A stretch of 64,000 nucleotides of DNA from JAWLHA01 sp041690535. GTDB taxonomy: Bacteria > Pseudomonadota > Gammaproteobacteria > Thiohalomonadales > Thiohalomonadaceae. The translations under genes were made by a program, and so were the position numbers. This document shows positions 15,919 through 24,620 of the stretch, one piece after another; within the stretch, counting starts at the first letter, position 1, and the number at the start of each line of letters is the position of its first letter. Where the stretch lies: the NCBI GenBank assembly GCA_041690535.1, contig JAWLHA010000019.1, positions 1 through 64,000 on the forward strand, read 5' to 3'. The notes beneath the pieces were generated by a model. The model was not told the DNA's origin, ran no database searches, and worked only from the letters and a program-made list of their open reading frames with translations.

Positions 15919-16598
15919 CGGTAAAGCCTGGCCAGCCGCGCCGGACTGACCCCGAGCGCATAGGCGAGGCGCAGGCCCCACATGAGCACGATGGTCCGCA
16001 CCACACCGTGCTGTTCCCATCGCCGACTGGAGGTGACCAGCGGGCGCGCGCTCAGGCAGGCCGGCCGGCCGGCATGGCGCTTGAGGGTCCGGCTGAGGGC
16101 GATATCCTCCATCAGGGGCTGGTCGGGGAAGCCCCCTACCCTATTGAAGGCAACCCGTGCCACGAAGATCCCCTGGTCACCGGTGGCGATCCCGGACAGG
16201 CAGGAGCGAAGGTTCATCAACCGGGCCACCACCTTCAGCAGCAGGTGGCGCCCGGAGAGGTGCACGTCGAACCGACCCCAAACCCGACCAGCCGTCAAGG
16301 CATCGGCGATGTCGCCGTCCGCCTCCTCCGGCGCCAGGGTGTCGGCGTGCAGAAACCAAAGCACGTCGCCCCGCGCCGCCGCGGCACCGGCATTCAGCTG
16401 TCGAGCGCGCCCGCGGGGGCTCATCACGACCCGATCGACCAGGGGCGCGGCCAGTGCCGCAGTCCCATCCGTGCTGCCGCCATCCACCACGATCAGCTCA
16501 TGGCCGCGTCCGCGCATCCCCTGAAGGCGCTGCAGCGTGGCAGACAGCGTGGCGGCCTCGTTGAGCGCAGGGATGACGATGGAGAGGGTCGCATTCAC
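15915..16598 (-). CDS. rSAM-associated glycosyltransferase 2 (GT2 family)
   Basis: 227 residues of a GT-A fold family 2 glycosyltransferase: SIVIPALNEAATL, IVVDGGSTDGT, and WFLHADT with the DxD-like metal site. GDQGIFV and the later LMEDIALSRTLKR agree with 'transferase 2, rSAM/selenodomain-associated', which travels with ArsS. The GTG start at 16598 overlaps the arsS stop as GTGA, a 4-nt coupling repeated at the next gene. No membrane anchor is evident, so it is probably cytosolic or peripheral. Confidence 0.9.
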   Translation of the reverse strand: MNATLSIVIPALNEAATLSATLQRLQGMRGRGHELIVVDGGSTDGTAALAAPLVDRVVMSPRGRARQLNAGAAAARGDVLWFLHADTLAPEEADGDIADALTAGRVWGRFDVHLSGRHLLLKVVARLMNLRSCLSGIATGDQGIFVARVAFNRVGGFPDQPLMEDIALSRTLKRHAGRPACLSARPLVTSSRRWEQHGVVRTIVLMWGLRLAYALGVSPARLARLYR

Positions 16599-17557
16599 GC
16601 CAACGCGCCGCCGCAGCTCGACCCCTGCCCGGCCGTGCAACCGTAGCAGTGATCCGCCACCACGATGGGGTTGTCGCGCAAATGGAGTCCGGCCAGGTCG
16701 CGGATATGGACCCGCTCCCGCCCACCCGCGCGCAGCGGCAGGCCGAGCATCTGGTTGAAGTCGCAATCATACAGCCAACCCTGCCAATCGACGCTGATGT
16801 GCGAGCGGCACATCACGCGGTCGAGATTGCCGGGGGTGAAGGCCCCCTTCAGCAGGTGCAGGTAGTCGCCGAACCCGCCTTGGGAGAGCAGGACACTGCC
16901 GAAGCGCTGGATGGGCAGGTTGGTGAGGGCGAACAGGTGGTTGAATACGATCCCGTAGCGCTCGTGCAGCACCTGCCGGTACTGCGCCTCCAGCCCCGCC
17001 TGGGGCGGCGGCAGAAAGGGACCGGTCGGGTTGTAGACCAGGTTCAGCACCCGCCCGCTGCCCTCCTGGCCATAGCCCAGTGCGTTCAGCCGGCGCAGAC
17101 CGCGCAGACTCGCCTCGAACACCCCCTTGCCGCGCTGACCGTCCACGTTCTCCTCCAGGTAGCAGGGGAGTGAGGCGATCACCTCCACCGCCTGCTCGGC
17201 GAGGAATTCGGCCAGGCGCTCCTGCCCCTCCACCTCGAGGATCGTGAGATTGCAGCGGTCGAGGACCCGCAGGTTGAGCCGCCGGGCGGCCGTGACGAGG
17301 ACCCGGAAATGGGGGTTCAGCTCCGGCGCTCCACCGGTCACATCGAGCGAGGTGAAAGCGCCCCCTTCCAGGCAGGTGATCACCTCGGCGACAGTCGCGG
17401 CGGACATCTGCTCGGTGCGCCGGGGGCCGGCACCCACATGGCAATGCAAACACGTCTGATTGCAGCGGTAGCCGAGGTTGACCTGGAGCGTGTGGGGCAC
17501 ACCACGCTGCAGGGGGGGAAAGTCACCGGGTTGCAGCAGGGGCAGCGTCGCGAGCAT
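16595..17557 (-). CDS. arsS: Arsenosugar biosynthesis radical SAM protein ArsS
   Basis: 320 residues. The radical SAM cluster motif CNQTCLHC is at 32-39 (CxxxCxxC), followed by the Gly-rich DVTGGAPELNPHF. Further cysteines at MCRSHISVDWQGWLYDCDFNQM and in the tail HCYGC...SSCGG form the Cys-rich domain that defines this family (formerly 'radical SAM/Cys-rich domain protein'). ArsS uses a 5'-deoxyadenosyl radical with dimethylated arsenic from ArsM to make the arsenoribose precursor of arsenosugars, as shown for cyanobacterial enzymes. Some homologues contain selenocysteine; no in-frame TGA is seen here. It overlaps the TlpA gene upstream by 35 nt. Confidence 0.93.
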   Translation of the reverse strand: MLATLPLLQPGDFPPLQRGVPHTLQVNLGYRCNQTCLHCHVGAGPRRTEQMSAATVAEVITCLEGGAFTSLDVTGGAPELNPHFRVLVTAARRLNLRVLDRCNLTILEVEGQERLAEFLAEQAVEVIASLPCYLEENVDGQRGKGVFEASLRGLRRLNALGYGQEGSGRVLNLVYNPTGPFLPPPQAGLEAQYRQVLHERYGIVFNHLFALTNLPIQRFGSVLLSQGGFGDYLHLLKGAFTPGNLDRVMCRSHISVDWQGWLYDCDFNQMLGLPLRAGGRERVHIRDLAGLHLRDNPIVVADHCYGCTAGQGSSCGGALA

Positions 17558-18098
17558 GGGATTCAGTAGAGAGCAAAGGTGTTTGTTTCAATTCCAGCAT
17601 CGGGGCCAGGAGGAGCGGGTCGTCCCACTCCCGCCCGCCGATGGCGCGATAGGCAATGCGCCCCTGGGGATCCACCACAAAGGTGGAGGGGAGTCCGCGC
17701 ACGGGCCACTGCCCGATCACGGCGCTGTCGCGATCGAGCAACAGAGGAAATTCGACCGGATAGTTGGCAGTGAACCGAAAAACGGTCTCCGCATCTTCTC
17801 CGACGTTGATCGCCAACATCGACACGCCCTGCTCCATCAGCTGTTCCCAGGCGCGTTGCATTGAAGGCATCTCCTCGCGGCAGGGGGGGCACCAGGTGGC
17901 CCAGAAGTTGACGACCACGGGCCGGCCGCGCAGGTCCGACAGGCGGTGCACGTTACCATCGAGGTCCTCCAGGCGGAAGTCGGGGGCCATCGGCCGCTCT
18001 TCCACTGGTGTCAGCGTTTGGGGCTTTCCGCCCGCTGCGAGCGCGCCAGCGGTGAACGAACAGCAGAGAACGAACAACACAATTCTCGACAGCGACAT
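17523..18098 (-). CDS. TlpA-like periplasmic thioredoxin
   Basis: 191 residues with a Sec signal peptide (cleavage near AGALAAG) and a thioredoxin fold. The active site is WATWCPPC (C70, C73), and the cis-proline region reads RGLPSTFVV. It should be exported and keep thiols reduced in the periplasm. It is in the arsS operon, overlapping arsS by 35 nt. Its link to arsenic is by position only: reduced thiols would be needed by any As(III)-binding periplasmic partner. Confidence 0.88.
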   Translation of the reverse strand: MSLSRIVLFVLCCSFTAGALAAGGKPQTLTPVEERPMAPDFRLEDLDGNVHRLSDLRGRPVVVNFWATWCPPCREEMPSMQRAWEQLMEQGVSMLAINVGEDAETVFRFTANYPVEFPLLLDRDSAVIGQWPVRGLPSTFVVDPQGRIAYRAIGGREWDDPLLLAPMLELKQTPLLSTESHARDAAPAATR

Positions 18099-18110
18099 TT
18101 AAATACTCCC

Positions 18111-18239
18111 TCAGAGACGGTCGGAAGCGCAACGCATCCGTTCGAAGCGCACCCGCCGTGGATTGCCGTCCTGTTCGAAGGCAACCTCCAGATCGAACAC
18201 CCGCCCCGCGGCAAGACCGGCACGGGCCTGCCAGCGCAT
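18111..18239 (-). CDS. Possible 42-residue coupled small protein
   Basis: A short frame opening MRWQARAGLAAGRVFDLEVAF whose ATG overlaps the hydrolase stop by one base (TGATG) and which ends 12 nt before the TlpA start. The amino-acid usage looks protein-like: alternating hydrophobic strands, then an arginine-rich segment and one cysteine. It fits neatly in the only gap of a densely packed operon. It could equally be the 3' relic of a larger gene. I recognise no family. Confidence 0.4.
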   Translation of the reverse strand: MRWQARAGLAAGRVFDLEVAFEQDGNPRRVRFERMRCASDRL

Positions 18240-19138
18240 CAGTGTGCCTCGACAAACTCTGTAACGAGGTCGGCCAGCTCCTCGGCGTAGAGGTCACGGA
18301 AGAAGTGGTCGGCACCGTCGATCACGGCCAGCTCCACCTGCTCGGCAGCGGCGAGCGGCTCCATCTTCTCGATGAGGTTCGCCACCACGTTGTCTTCGCT
18401 GCCGGCGACCACCAGCACCGGTTTGTCCAGCCGCGCCACCAGATGCGGCGTGTCCATCCGTTCGTCGGGGCGATAGTAGGAGACGAAGGCCTCCGCCGTG
18501 GCGCTCGTCTGCGCGCAGTAGATGAAATCGACAGCCTGCAGCATCCGCTCGCCCGCGCCCGCCTCGACCGCCTGCTCGGCCTGGGCGAGCACCGCTTCCA
18601 GCGGCTTGCCATAGCGCTTCTTGTAGTCCTCGGAGGCGTATGCCTGGCCCCAGGTTGCCGGCGCCACAAGCACCAGTCCACGCACTGCGGGATCATCGCG
18701 CTCGGCCCCGAACCAGGCGGTCTGATTGCCACCACGGGAGTGCCCGAGCAGCACCACGGAGGTCACCCCTTGCTCTTTCAGCCAGGCGAGCCACAGGCCG
18801 ATCTCGTCCAGCGCATCGGTGTGTCTATGGGTGTGCGGGGTGGCACAGTCGTACATCCCGCTGCGCTCGCTCAGACCGAGGCTGAGGTTGATGGCCAACG
18901 AGGTGTAGCCGCGGTCTTTGAAGGCGTGCTGGAGGGCATCCATGATCTCCATGCGGTTGTGGGCCAGGGTGCCGTGGGTCATCAGCAAGACCGGAGCGTC
19001 CTTCCAGCCCTCACTGGCGGTTTCGAGATTGGCGGTGAGCGTCAGGCCGTTATGGTCAAGGGAAACCTCCCCGGCGTGGGCCAGCATTGACGAACACAGC
19101 AGCACGGCTCCGCTCACGAAACGGATGACTTTGCGCAT
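18239..19138 (-). CDS. Exported alpha/beta hydrolase
   Basis: 299 residues with a signal peptide (MRKVIRFVSGAVLLCSSMLAHA). The nucleophile elbow GHSRGG has Ser near 133. PVLLMTHGTLAHN gives the oxyanion region, AGSEDNVV carries the likely acid and DGADHFFRD the catalytic His. It is therefore a periplasmic serine hydrolase (esterase or lipase type) of unknown substrate. GGAGGAG precedes the ATG at 19138. It is the first gene of the arsS operon and has the shared operator in its promoter. Confidence 0.85.
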   Translation of the reverse strand: MRKVIRFVSGAVLLCSSMLAHAGEVSLDHNGLTLTANLETASEGWKDAPVLLMTHGTLAHNRMEIMDALQHAFKDRGYTSLAINLSLGLSERSGMYDCATPHTHRHTDALDEIGLWLAWLKEQGVTSVVLLGHSRGGNQTAWFGAERDDPAVRGLVLVAPATWGQAYASEDYKKRYGKPLEAVLAQAEQAVEAGAGERMLQAVDFIYCAQTSATAEAFVSYYRPDERMDTPHLVARLDKPVLVVAGSEDNVVANLIEKMEPLAAAEQVELAVIDGADHFFRDLYAEELADLVTEFVEAH

Positions 19139-19167
19139 AAACTCCTCCGGTGGGTACGGTATGACTA

Positions 19168-19217
19168 TTATCAATTGTTTTGTTGAATAATCTGAGTCGA
19201 TGAGGTGGTAATGTCAA
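19168..19217 (-). promoter_or_regulatory. Promoter with degenerate shared operator, arsS operon
   Basis: On the minus strand TTGACA (19217-19212) is followed 19 bp later by GATTAT. The operator-like dyad spans 19168-19189 and overlaps the -10: TTATCAA-N8-TTGAATA on the plus strand, one arm matching the other sites exactly and the other 5 of 7. The layout resembles the promoter at 14628-14667. Confidence 0.55.
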
Positions 19218-19227
19218 GGGAGGGTTC

Positions 19228-19366
19228 ACTGGCGCGCCACTTGCGGCACAATCTGGCTGCGATTGGCGCTTTCTCCGTTTGTCTCGCAGGGTGAACGCCT
19301 ACTCACCCAAGGGCGACACAAGTCCTTGAAAGCAGGTCGTCGGCCGCATGGATGGGTGCAAGGACG
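19228..19366. repeat. Family A fragment joined to a family B copy
   Basis: 19228-19283 is the reverse complement of the left part of the family A element (the segment with GGTAAACGG and GCCAATCGCAGCC). It runs directly into a family B copy at 19286-19366, recognised by GGGTGAACGC, AAGTCCTTGAAAGCAGGTCG and GGTGCAAGGACG. The remaining bases to 19465 hold nothing recognisable. Confidence 0.75.
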
Positions 19367-19465
19367 ACTTATGCCGCGGGAGGGCAGCATTCGTGAGCGG
19401 CTGATCGATGCCAGAGAGCGGTCATTGCGGAGTTGTGAGGCAGCGGGCGGTCGGACGTGAGCCGG

Positions 19466-21631
19466 CTACTGAGTTGTCTCAACCCGATTACGTCCCTTTG
19501 CCTTGGCGCGGTAGAGTGCCGCATCCGCCGCGCCCAGCAGCTCGTGGAACTCCCCTTCGTGCGGCTGAAGCGCCGCTACGCCAAAGCTGAGCGTAACCCG
19601 TTCGGCCACCGGTGAAGCGGCATGGGGCAGGTTCAACGCCTCGACCGCCTGACGCGCCCTTTCGGCAACCTCTCGCGCCGCTTCCAGATCGATTTCCGGC
19701 AGGAGGATGGCAAACTCCTCACCGCCAAAGCGAACCAGGGTGTCAGCGGGACGGTGCACCGCCTGTCGGAGCACCCCGGCGACCTGGCGCAGGCATTCAT
19801 CCCCTTGGGGATGGCCATAGTGGTCGTTGTAGGCCTTGAAATGGTCGATATCGCCCATGATCAGCGCCACCGGATGACGGTGCCGGGCCTCCCGCCGCCA
19901 CTCCCGGTCGATGAACTGCTGAAGGTAACGGCGGTTGGCGATGCCGGTCAGCGGGTCCACCAAGGTCAGCGCTTCAAGTGCCTGTTGCGTCTGTTTGAGG
20001 TCGGTGATGTCACGCTCCACCACCAGTACGGATTCCACCGAGCCGTCCGGGCCAAACTCCGGGGCCAGACGGGCCTGGAATAAATACGTGCCCGCCGGTG
20101 CACTGTACTCATTTTCCATCACCTGTTCCCGGCCGCTGTCGAACACCTGCTTGAGCACCTGTTCCCGCAAGGCCCGGTCCTTGGGGGACAGCGGGAGCTC
20201 GGCCAATCCCCTGCCGATCAACGACTCTCTTGGTGCGCCGGTCACCCGCTCAATTGCCGGGTTGATGTAACGCAGACGACGCATCCGGTCCACCCGAGCG
20301 ATGATGTCGGGGGCCCGTTCGGCCAGGGCTTCGAACTCCTGTTCGCGTCGGTGTAGCGCTTCCTCGGCACGCTTGCGCTCGGTGATGTCGATGACCCCCG
20401 CCAGCGCCCCTTGATAATCACCTTCGGCCCCAAATAGCGGCGTGGTGACGATATGGGTCCAAATGGGATGGCCGTCTTTGCAAAGGAACTCAAAATCGTA
20501 TTCGGCGTGGACCCCGATCCGGCCCCGGGTCAGATTCTGCCGGGCGGCGTCGGCGGCCTGGGGGCTCATGAAGCTGAACAGATCCCGGCCAAGCATCTCC
20601 TCGGCGGGGTAACCCAGCAGCTCGGCCAGCCGGGTGTTGACGAAGGAGGTCCGCTCCTCTTTGTCGATGAGCCAAATCCCCTCGTAGAGGTTCTCGACCA
20701 ATTCCCGGTATTTCCGCTCACTCTCGCGCAAGGCCTCTTCCGAACGCTTGTGCTCCATCAGCTCGCTGATGTCCTGGACCAGGGAGTAGAGTCCCAACAC
20801 GTCGCCGTTCTCATCCTTGTGCGGGACGAAGACCGCTTCCGTTTCGCGCGCCGGTCCTCTCTGGTAGGGCATGTGCGCAAGATAGTGCACGCGCTCGCCC
20901 GCGAGTGCCCGGTGCAGATGCTCACGTACCTGCTCATAGGCCGCCGTCCCGAGCACCTCCGCCACCGGCCGCCCAATGACCTGGTCGCGGGGAAGGCCGA
21001 ACCACTGCTCGTAGGTGGCGTTGGCGAAGCGGTAGCGCTCCTCGCGATCCACATAGGAGATGAGGGCCGGCAGGGCGTCGGCAATGAGGCGCAGGCGCTC
21101 TTCGCTCTCCCGCAGGGCCGCTTCGGCCCGTTTGCGATCGGCGATGTCCACGCAGAACTCGACACAGGCGTTCCCGCCGAGGGAGCTGCCGGCGAAGACG
21201 AACCACTGCCGCGTGCCATCCTTGCGGAAGTATTCCTTCTCGTAGGGGCCGACGCGTCCGCTGGCAAGGAATTTCGCCACCTCCGTGCGACTGAGGTCCA
21301 TGTATTCCGGCGGGGTGAGCTTCTGCCAGGTCAGTTCACACGCCTCGATGTCATGGCGGCTGTAGCCCATGGTGTTAAGGAAGGTGTCGTTGGCATCGAC
21401 CAGACAACCCGTGGAGAGATCCCAGAACATCACCCCGACGGTCTCCACCTCCAGGACCTTGGCCAGCCGCTCATTGTCCCTCTGCAGCGCCCGCTCGTGC
21501 TCTCGACACGCGGCCAACTCTTTGCGCAGGAGTGCGTTTTCGCGCTCCAGCCTATCGAGGCGCTCCGCGCCGCCTGCCTCTGGGCGACTGCTCAGGCGCC
21601 CTTTATCTGCCGACTGCGGGGGCTCGTCCAT
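19466..21631 (-). CDS. Multi-PAS diguanylate cyclase
   Basis: 721 residues. An N-terminal coiled coil (about 22-60) is followed by four PAS segments: about 60-170, with VMFWDLSTGCLVDAN; 175-300; 310-430; and 435-560. The GGDEF domain follows with LTLVDPLTGIANRRY and RFGGEEF near 633-639, preceded by the inhibitory RxxD (RPAD). No EAL domain is present, so it should only make cyclic di-GMP. There is no signal peptide or helix, so it is a soluble sensor; the PAS ligands are unknown. It may act with the bifunctional protein at 972-3920. Confidence 0.93.
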   Translation of the reverse strand: MDEPPQSADKGRLSSRPEAGGAERLDRLERENALLRKELAACREHERALQRDNERLAKVLEVETVGVMFWDLSTGCLVDANDTFLNTMGYSRHDIEACELTWQKLTPPEYMDLSRTEVAKFLASGRVGPYEKEYFRKDGTRQWFVFAGSSLGGNACVEFCVDIADRKRAEAALRESEERLRLIADALPALISYVDREERYRFANATYEQWFGLPRDQVIGRPVAEVLGTAAYEQVREHLHRALAGERVHYLAHMPYQRGPARETEAVFVPHKDENGDVLGLYSLVQDISELMEHKRSEEALRESERKYRELVENLYEGIWLIDKEERTSFVNTRLAELLGYPAEEMLGRDLFSFMSPQAADAARQNLTRGRIGVHAEYDFEFLCKDGHPIWTHIVTTPLFGAEGDYQGALAGVIDITERKRAEEALHRREQEFEALAERAPDIIARVDRMRRLRYINPAIERVTGAPRESLIGRGLAELPLSPKDRALREQVLKQVFDSGREQVMENEYSAPAGTYLFQARLAPEFGPDGSVESVLVVERDITDLKQTQQALEALTLVDPLTGIANRRYLQQFIDREWRREARHRHPVALIMGDIDHFKAYNDHYGHPQGDECLRQVAGVLRQAVHRPADTLVRFGGEEFAILLPEIDLEAAREVAERARQAVEALNLPHAASPVAERVTLSFGVAALQPHEGEFHELLGAADAALYRAKAKGRNRVETTQ

Positions 21632-21840
21632 GCTTGCTCTCCGCCGAGGCTACAGATTTGCCCCTTTAGACACGGGACTATCAAGCGTAAGCCTAGGCAG
21701 AGGAAGGAGAGAAAGCCGTTCTGCCAATCCGTTGGTTGAAGGCGAAGGTCCGCTGACCCGCCAGTACTGGTCATTGGGTGGCTTGGAGCGGCTGACAGCA
21801 AAGGTCGAGAACCGTCCTTCGCGTTGAGACGGAAAAGGGC

Positions 21841-21952
21841 GGCGGCCCGCACCAGCCACACCCCGGCACACGAGTCCACTGCTGCCGCTGCTCCCTTCCG
21901 GGCCTGACGGGGTTCACAGCTTGTCGTTGCGAGGGGACCAATGCAGGCCGCC
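21841..21952 (-). ncRNA. ffs: Signal recognition particle RNA (4.5S type)
   Basis: On the minus strand the conserved apical domain is clear: GTCAGGCCCGGAAGGGAGCAGC, then CAGTGGACTCGTGTGCCGGGGTGTGGCTGG. The ends pair as GGCGGCC (5', at 21952) with GGCCGCC (3', at 21841). The length, about 112 nt, suits the short gammaproteobacterial form without an Alu domain. A short T run (CCCTTTTCC) follows the 3' end and may help termination. Confidence 0.95.
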
Positions 21953-21970
21953 ATTGATGCAGGAGACACA

Positions 21971-21992
21971 GCGAGGCCGTTGCTTGCCTCGC
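21971..21992. other. Hairpin between tRNA-Ser and SRP RNA
   Basis: GCGAGGC-N8-GCCTCGC, extendable by CACA/TGTG with a one-base bulge. It may separate the tRNA and SRP RNA transcripts; there is no U tract. Confidence 0.3.
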
Positions 21993-22079
21993 TTGTGGAA
22001 TGAATTGTGGAAAGCAGGGAGGCTTTCTACTGCACCCTTACCTAAGTCTTTGACTTACAAGGGCTCGCCAAAAAGTAAT

Positions 22080-22170
<91 letters not shown>

Positions 22171-22463
22171 AAACATTCTCTCGTCAGCCGTGTGGCCCGA
22201 AAGAGCGCGAAAGATTATATCAGTTCGTACAAAAGTGCAACTTCAATTTGGAAACTGGCAAGAGGTTCTGAACCTTTGACTTCACGAGGAGGCCGCCGTT
22301 CTGCGCCAGTGGGCAGAGCCCCCGGGAAGACGTGCTCTCGAGGCGGGTTGGCCTGAGGCGAAACGGGGTGGGACGACGTCTCGTTCGTGGGTAGAATCGT
22401 CACTGCCGTGGGGGGAATCCCCACAGAAGAACAACAATTCCCCGAGAGGGACAGAGGGTAAAA

Positions 22464-24491
22464 ATGGCACGATTCGTCATCTGGGCCGTCCTGTTGGCCG
22501 GCTCCGTCTTGCTTGGCGCCTGTGAATCCCGTTACCACGCCTCCGACGCCCCGACCGGGCCGGCGCAGGACGGAGACACCGCCAGCAGCCTCTCCCTTCG
22601 GCTCAGAATTGAAGACACCGCCGGACGCGTCACGAACGAGATTCGCGCCGATGCCCCCGGGCAGGCCATCGCCACGGTCACAGACGACCGCGGGCGCGGT
22701 GTTCCCGGCGTCATTGTCCGGTTCGATACGACGCTCGCCACGCTCAACCCGGCCAGTGGCACGGTTCTTACCGACGCCAGCGGCAAAGCGGTGGTCGGTC
22801 TCCTGGCCGGCACCGCTACCGGAGCCGATCTGCTGAAGGTCACCAGCGCCGATGGGCAGAGCCTCACGGTCTCCCAGGCCTATGCTGTCGCCTCCCCAGC
22901 CGTTCGCCTGGGCAGCGGCAGCGGGGCTGCCTTCAGCGACGGGCAGCTTGCCTTGGGTACGGCCACCCTCTCGGCCGGAGGCACTACCGGTATCACGGCC
23001 AGCGTGGTGGACGCCAACGGGGATCTTTTCACCCCACCTATCACCATCAACTTCGACTCCCGATGCACTGCCGAGGGCCTGGCCGCCATCGACTCGGCGG
23101 TGACCACGGTCAACGGAGCCGCTGCGGCCACCTATCGCGCGGAGGGGTGCGAAGGGAGCGACACCATCACCGCGAGAGCGGATTTCGGCGGCAGCAGTTT
23201 TGTGGCCAGCGCGATCCTGAGTGTGCTCCCGGCATCGGTGGGAGCCATCGAGTTCGTCAGCGCAAGCCCGACCTACATCGCCCTCAAGGGCGTCGGGGGC
23301 GCCGGGCTGTCCGAGACCTCCCGGGTCACCTTCCGGGTGCGGGACACCGAAGGGCGACCGGCGGCAAACCAGCAGGTGGATTTCACCCTGAGCACCTCAT
23401 TGGCCGGCCTGAGCCTCTCGCACACCACGGCCCAGAGCGATGGCCAGGGTGAGGTCTCGACCGTCGTTCAGTCCGGCACGCGCCCGACGGTCATCCGCGT
23501 CATCGCCACCTTGCGGGACAGTTCCATCGCGAGCCAATCGGATCAGCTGACCATCTCCACCGGGCTGCCCGACCAGGACAGCTTCAGCCTGTCCCTCTCC
23601 TCCTTCAATCCGGAAGCGTGGAACTACGATGGGCAGACGGTATCCGCAACGGTGCGCCTTGCTGACCAGTTCAACAACCCGGTGCCCGATGGCACCGCAA
23701 TCAGCTTCCAGGTGGAGGGCGGGGCCATTGTGAGCCACTGCCTGACCCGGGAGGGGGCGTGCAGCGTGACCTGGACCAGCCAGGCCCCCCGCCCCGAGGG
23801 CGATCCCCTTGCGGTGCCCGGTTCAGAACCACGCAAGGGCCGGGTCACGCTCCTGGCCTACGCCATGGGGGTGGAGTCGTTCACCGATGTCAACGGGAAC
23901 GGTGTGTTCGACGACAAAGACCTCTTCACCCCGGATCAGGACATCGGCGAACCCTACCAGGATGACAACGAAAACGGTCGCTACGACGAAGGAGAACCGT
24001 TCCTCGATTTCAATGGCAATGGTGTGTACGACGGGCCCGGCGGCGATGAGGCCTACAACGGCATCCTCTGCGAACACGCCTCCCTCTGCTCGGCGAGCCC
24101 CCATCTCTACGTGTGGCAGCACACACGTTTGGTCATGTCCACCTCCGGGGGCAGGTTCAGTCTCTACCGCCCGGGCGACCCCCTTGACCCCAGCGAGGCG
24201 GGTGCCCGTGAGCCTCTGCCCTTCAGCCTGGATGGGGGTAAGGTACTGGTCATTCGCCTGGAGGATTGGCACGGCAACGCCATGCCCGGGGGCAGCCGCG
24301 TCAACGTCACCAGCACCACGGGCGTGCTCGGCGGCTCCACGGATTTCGCCATTCCGAGCATGACCGAGCCGTACGTCTTCGTCGTCTCCATTGCTCCGGG
24401 TGAGAAGCCAGGCAGCGGGAGCATGACCATCAGCGTGACCACACCTGCGGGGGTGCGCACCAGCGAGGTCATCGGCCTGACGAATCTGTAG
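22464..24491 (+). CDS. Large lipoprotein with Ig-like (Big-1) domains and calcium-binding-type repeats
   Basis: 675 residues. The signal peptide ends in the lipobox LLGAC (C20). At least two bacterial Ig-like domains of the Big-1/invasin type follow: about 50-130, with VTDDRGRGVPGVIVRF and TDASGKAVV, and about 265-365, with RVRDTEGRPAANQQVDF; a third is at about 375-440. Residues about 470-535 hold a run of Asp/Asn/Gly loops (DVNGNGVFDDKD, DDNENGRYDEGE, DFNGNGVYDG) like EF-hand or dockerin calcium sites. It is probably outer-membrane anchored and exposed, in adhesion or matrix. It stands alone on the plus strand, facing the glycosyltransferase genes. Confidence 0.85.
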   Translation: MARFVIWAVLLAGSVLLGACESRYHASDAPTGPAQDGDTASSLSLRLRIEDTAGRVTNEIRADAPGQAIATVTDDRGRGVPGVIVRFDTTLATLNPASGTVLTDASGKAVVGLLAGTATGADLLKVTSADGQSLTVSQAYAVASPAVRLGSGSGAAFSDGQLALGTATLSAGGTTGITASVVDANGDLFTPPITINFDSRCTAEGLAAIDSAVTTVNGAAAATYRAEGCEGSDTITARADFGGSSFVASAILSVLPASVGAIEFVSASPTYIALKGVGGAGLSETSRVTFRVRDTEGRPAANQQVDFTLSTSLAGLSLSHTTAQSDGQGEVSTVVQSGTRPTVIRVIATLRDSSIASQSDQLTISTGLPDQDSFSLSLSSFNPEAWNYDGQTVSATVRLADQFNNPVPDGTAISFQVEGGAIVSHCLTREGACSVTWTSQAPRPEGDPLAVPGSEPRKGRVTLLAYAMGVESFTDVNGNGVFDDKDLFTPDQDIGEPYQDDNENGRYDEGEPFLDFNGNGVYDGPGGDEAYNGILCEHASLCSASPHLYVWQHTRLVMSTSGGRFSLYRPGDPLDPSEAGAREPLPFSLDGGKVLVIRLEDWHGNAMPGGSRVNVTSTTGVLGGSTDFAIPSMTEPYVFVVSIAPGEKPGSGSMTISVTTPAGVRTSEVIGLTNL

Positions 24492-24620
24492 GCCGCCTCC
24501 CCATCAGGCACCCCCTGGCGGGCAGGCCGGCCGATATGAGTCTTGGCGGGCGCAACACGCAAACTGCGCTTGGAGGGGTAGGCTGACCCTGAGGCCGCGC
24601 ACCCTTTTCCTTCCCTCGGC

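Noticed and set aside
16595..17557. Selenocysteine in ArsS
   Set aside because: Some homologues have it, but this gene has no in-frame TGA and no SECIS-like need; the tail Cys are normal codons.
22203..22463. A regulatory RNA upstream of the large lipoprotein
   Set aside because: No conserved aptamer-like core or clear terminator could be recognised.
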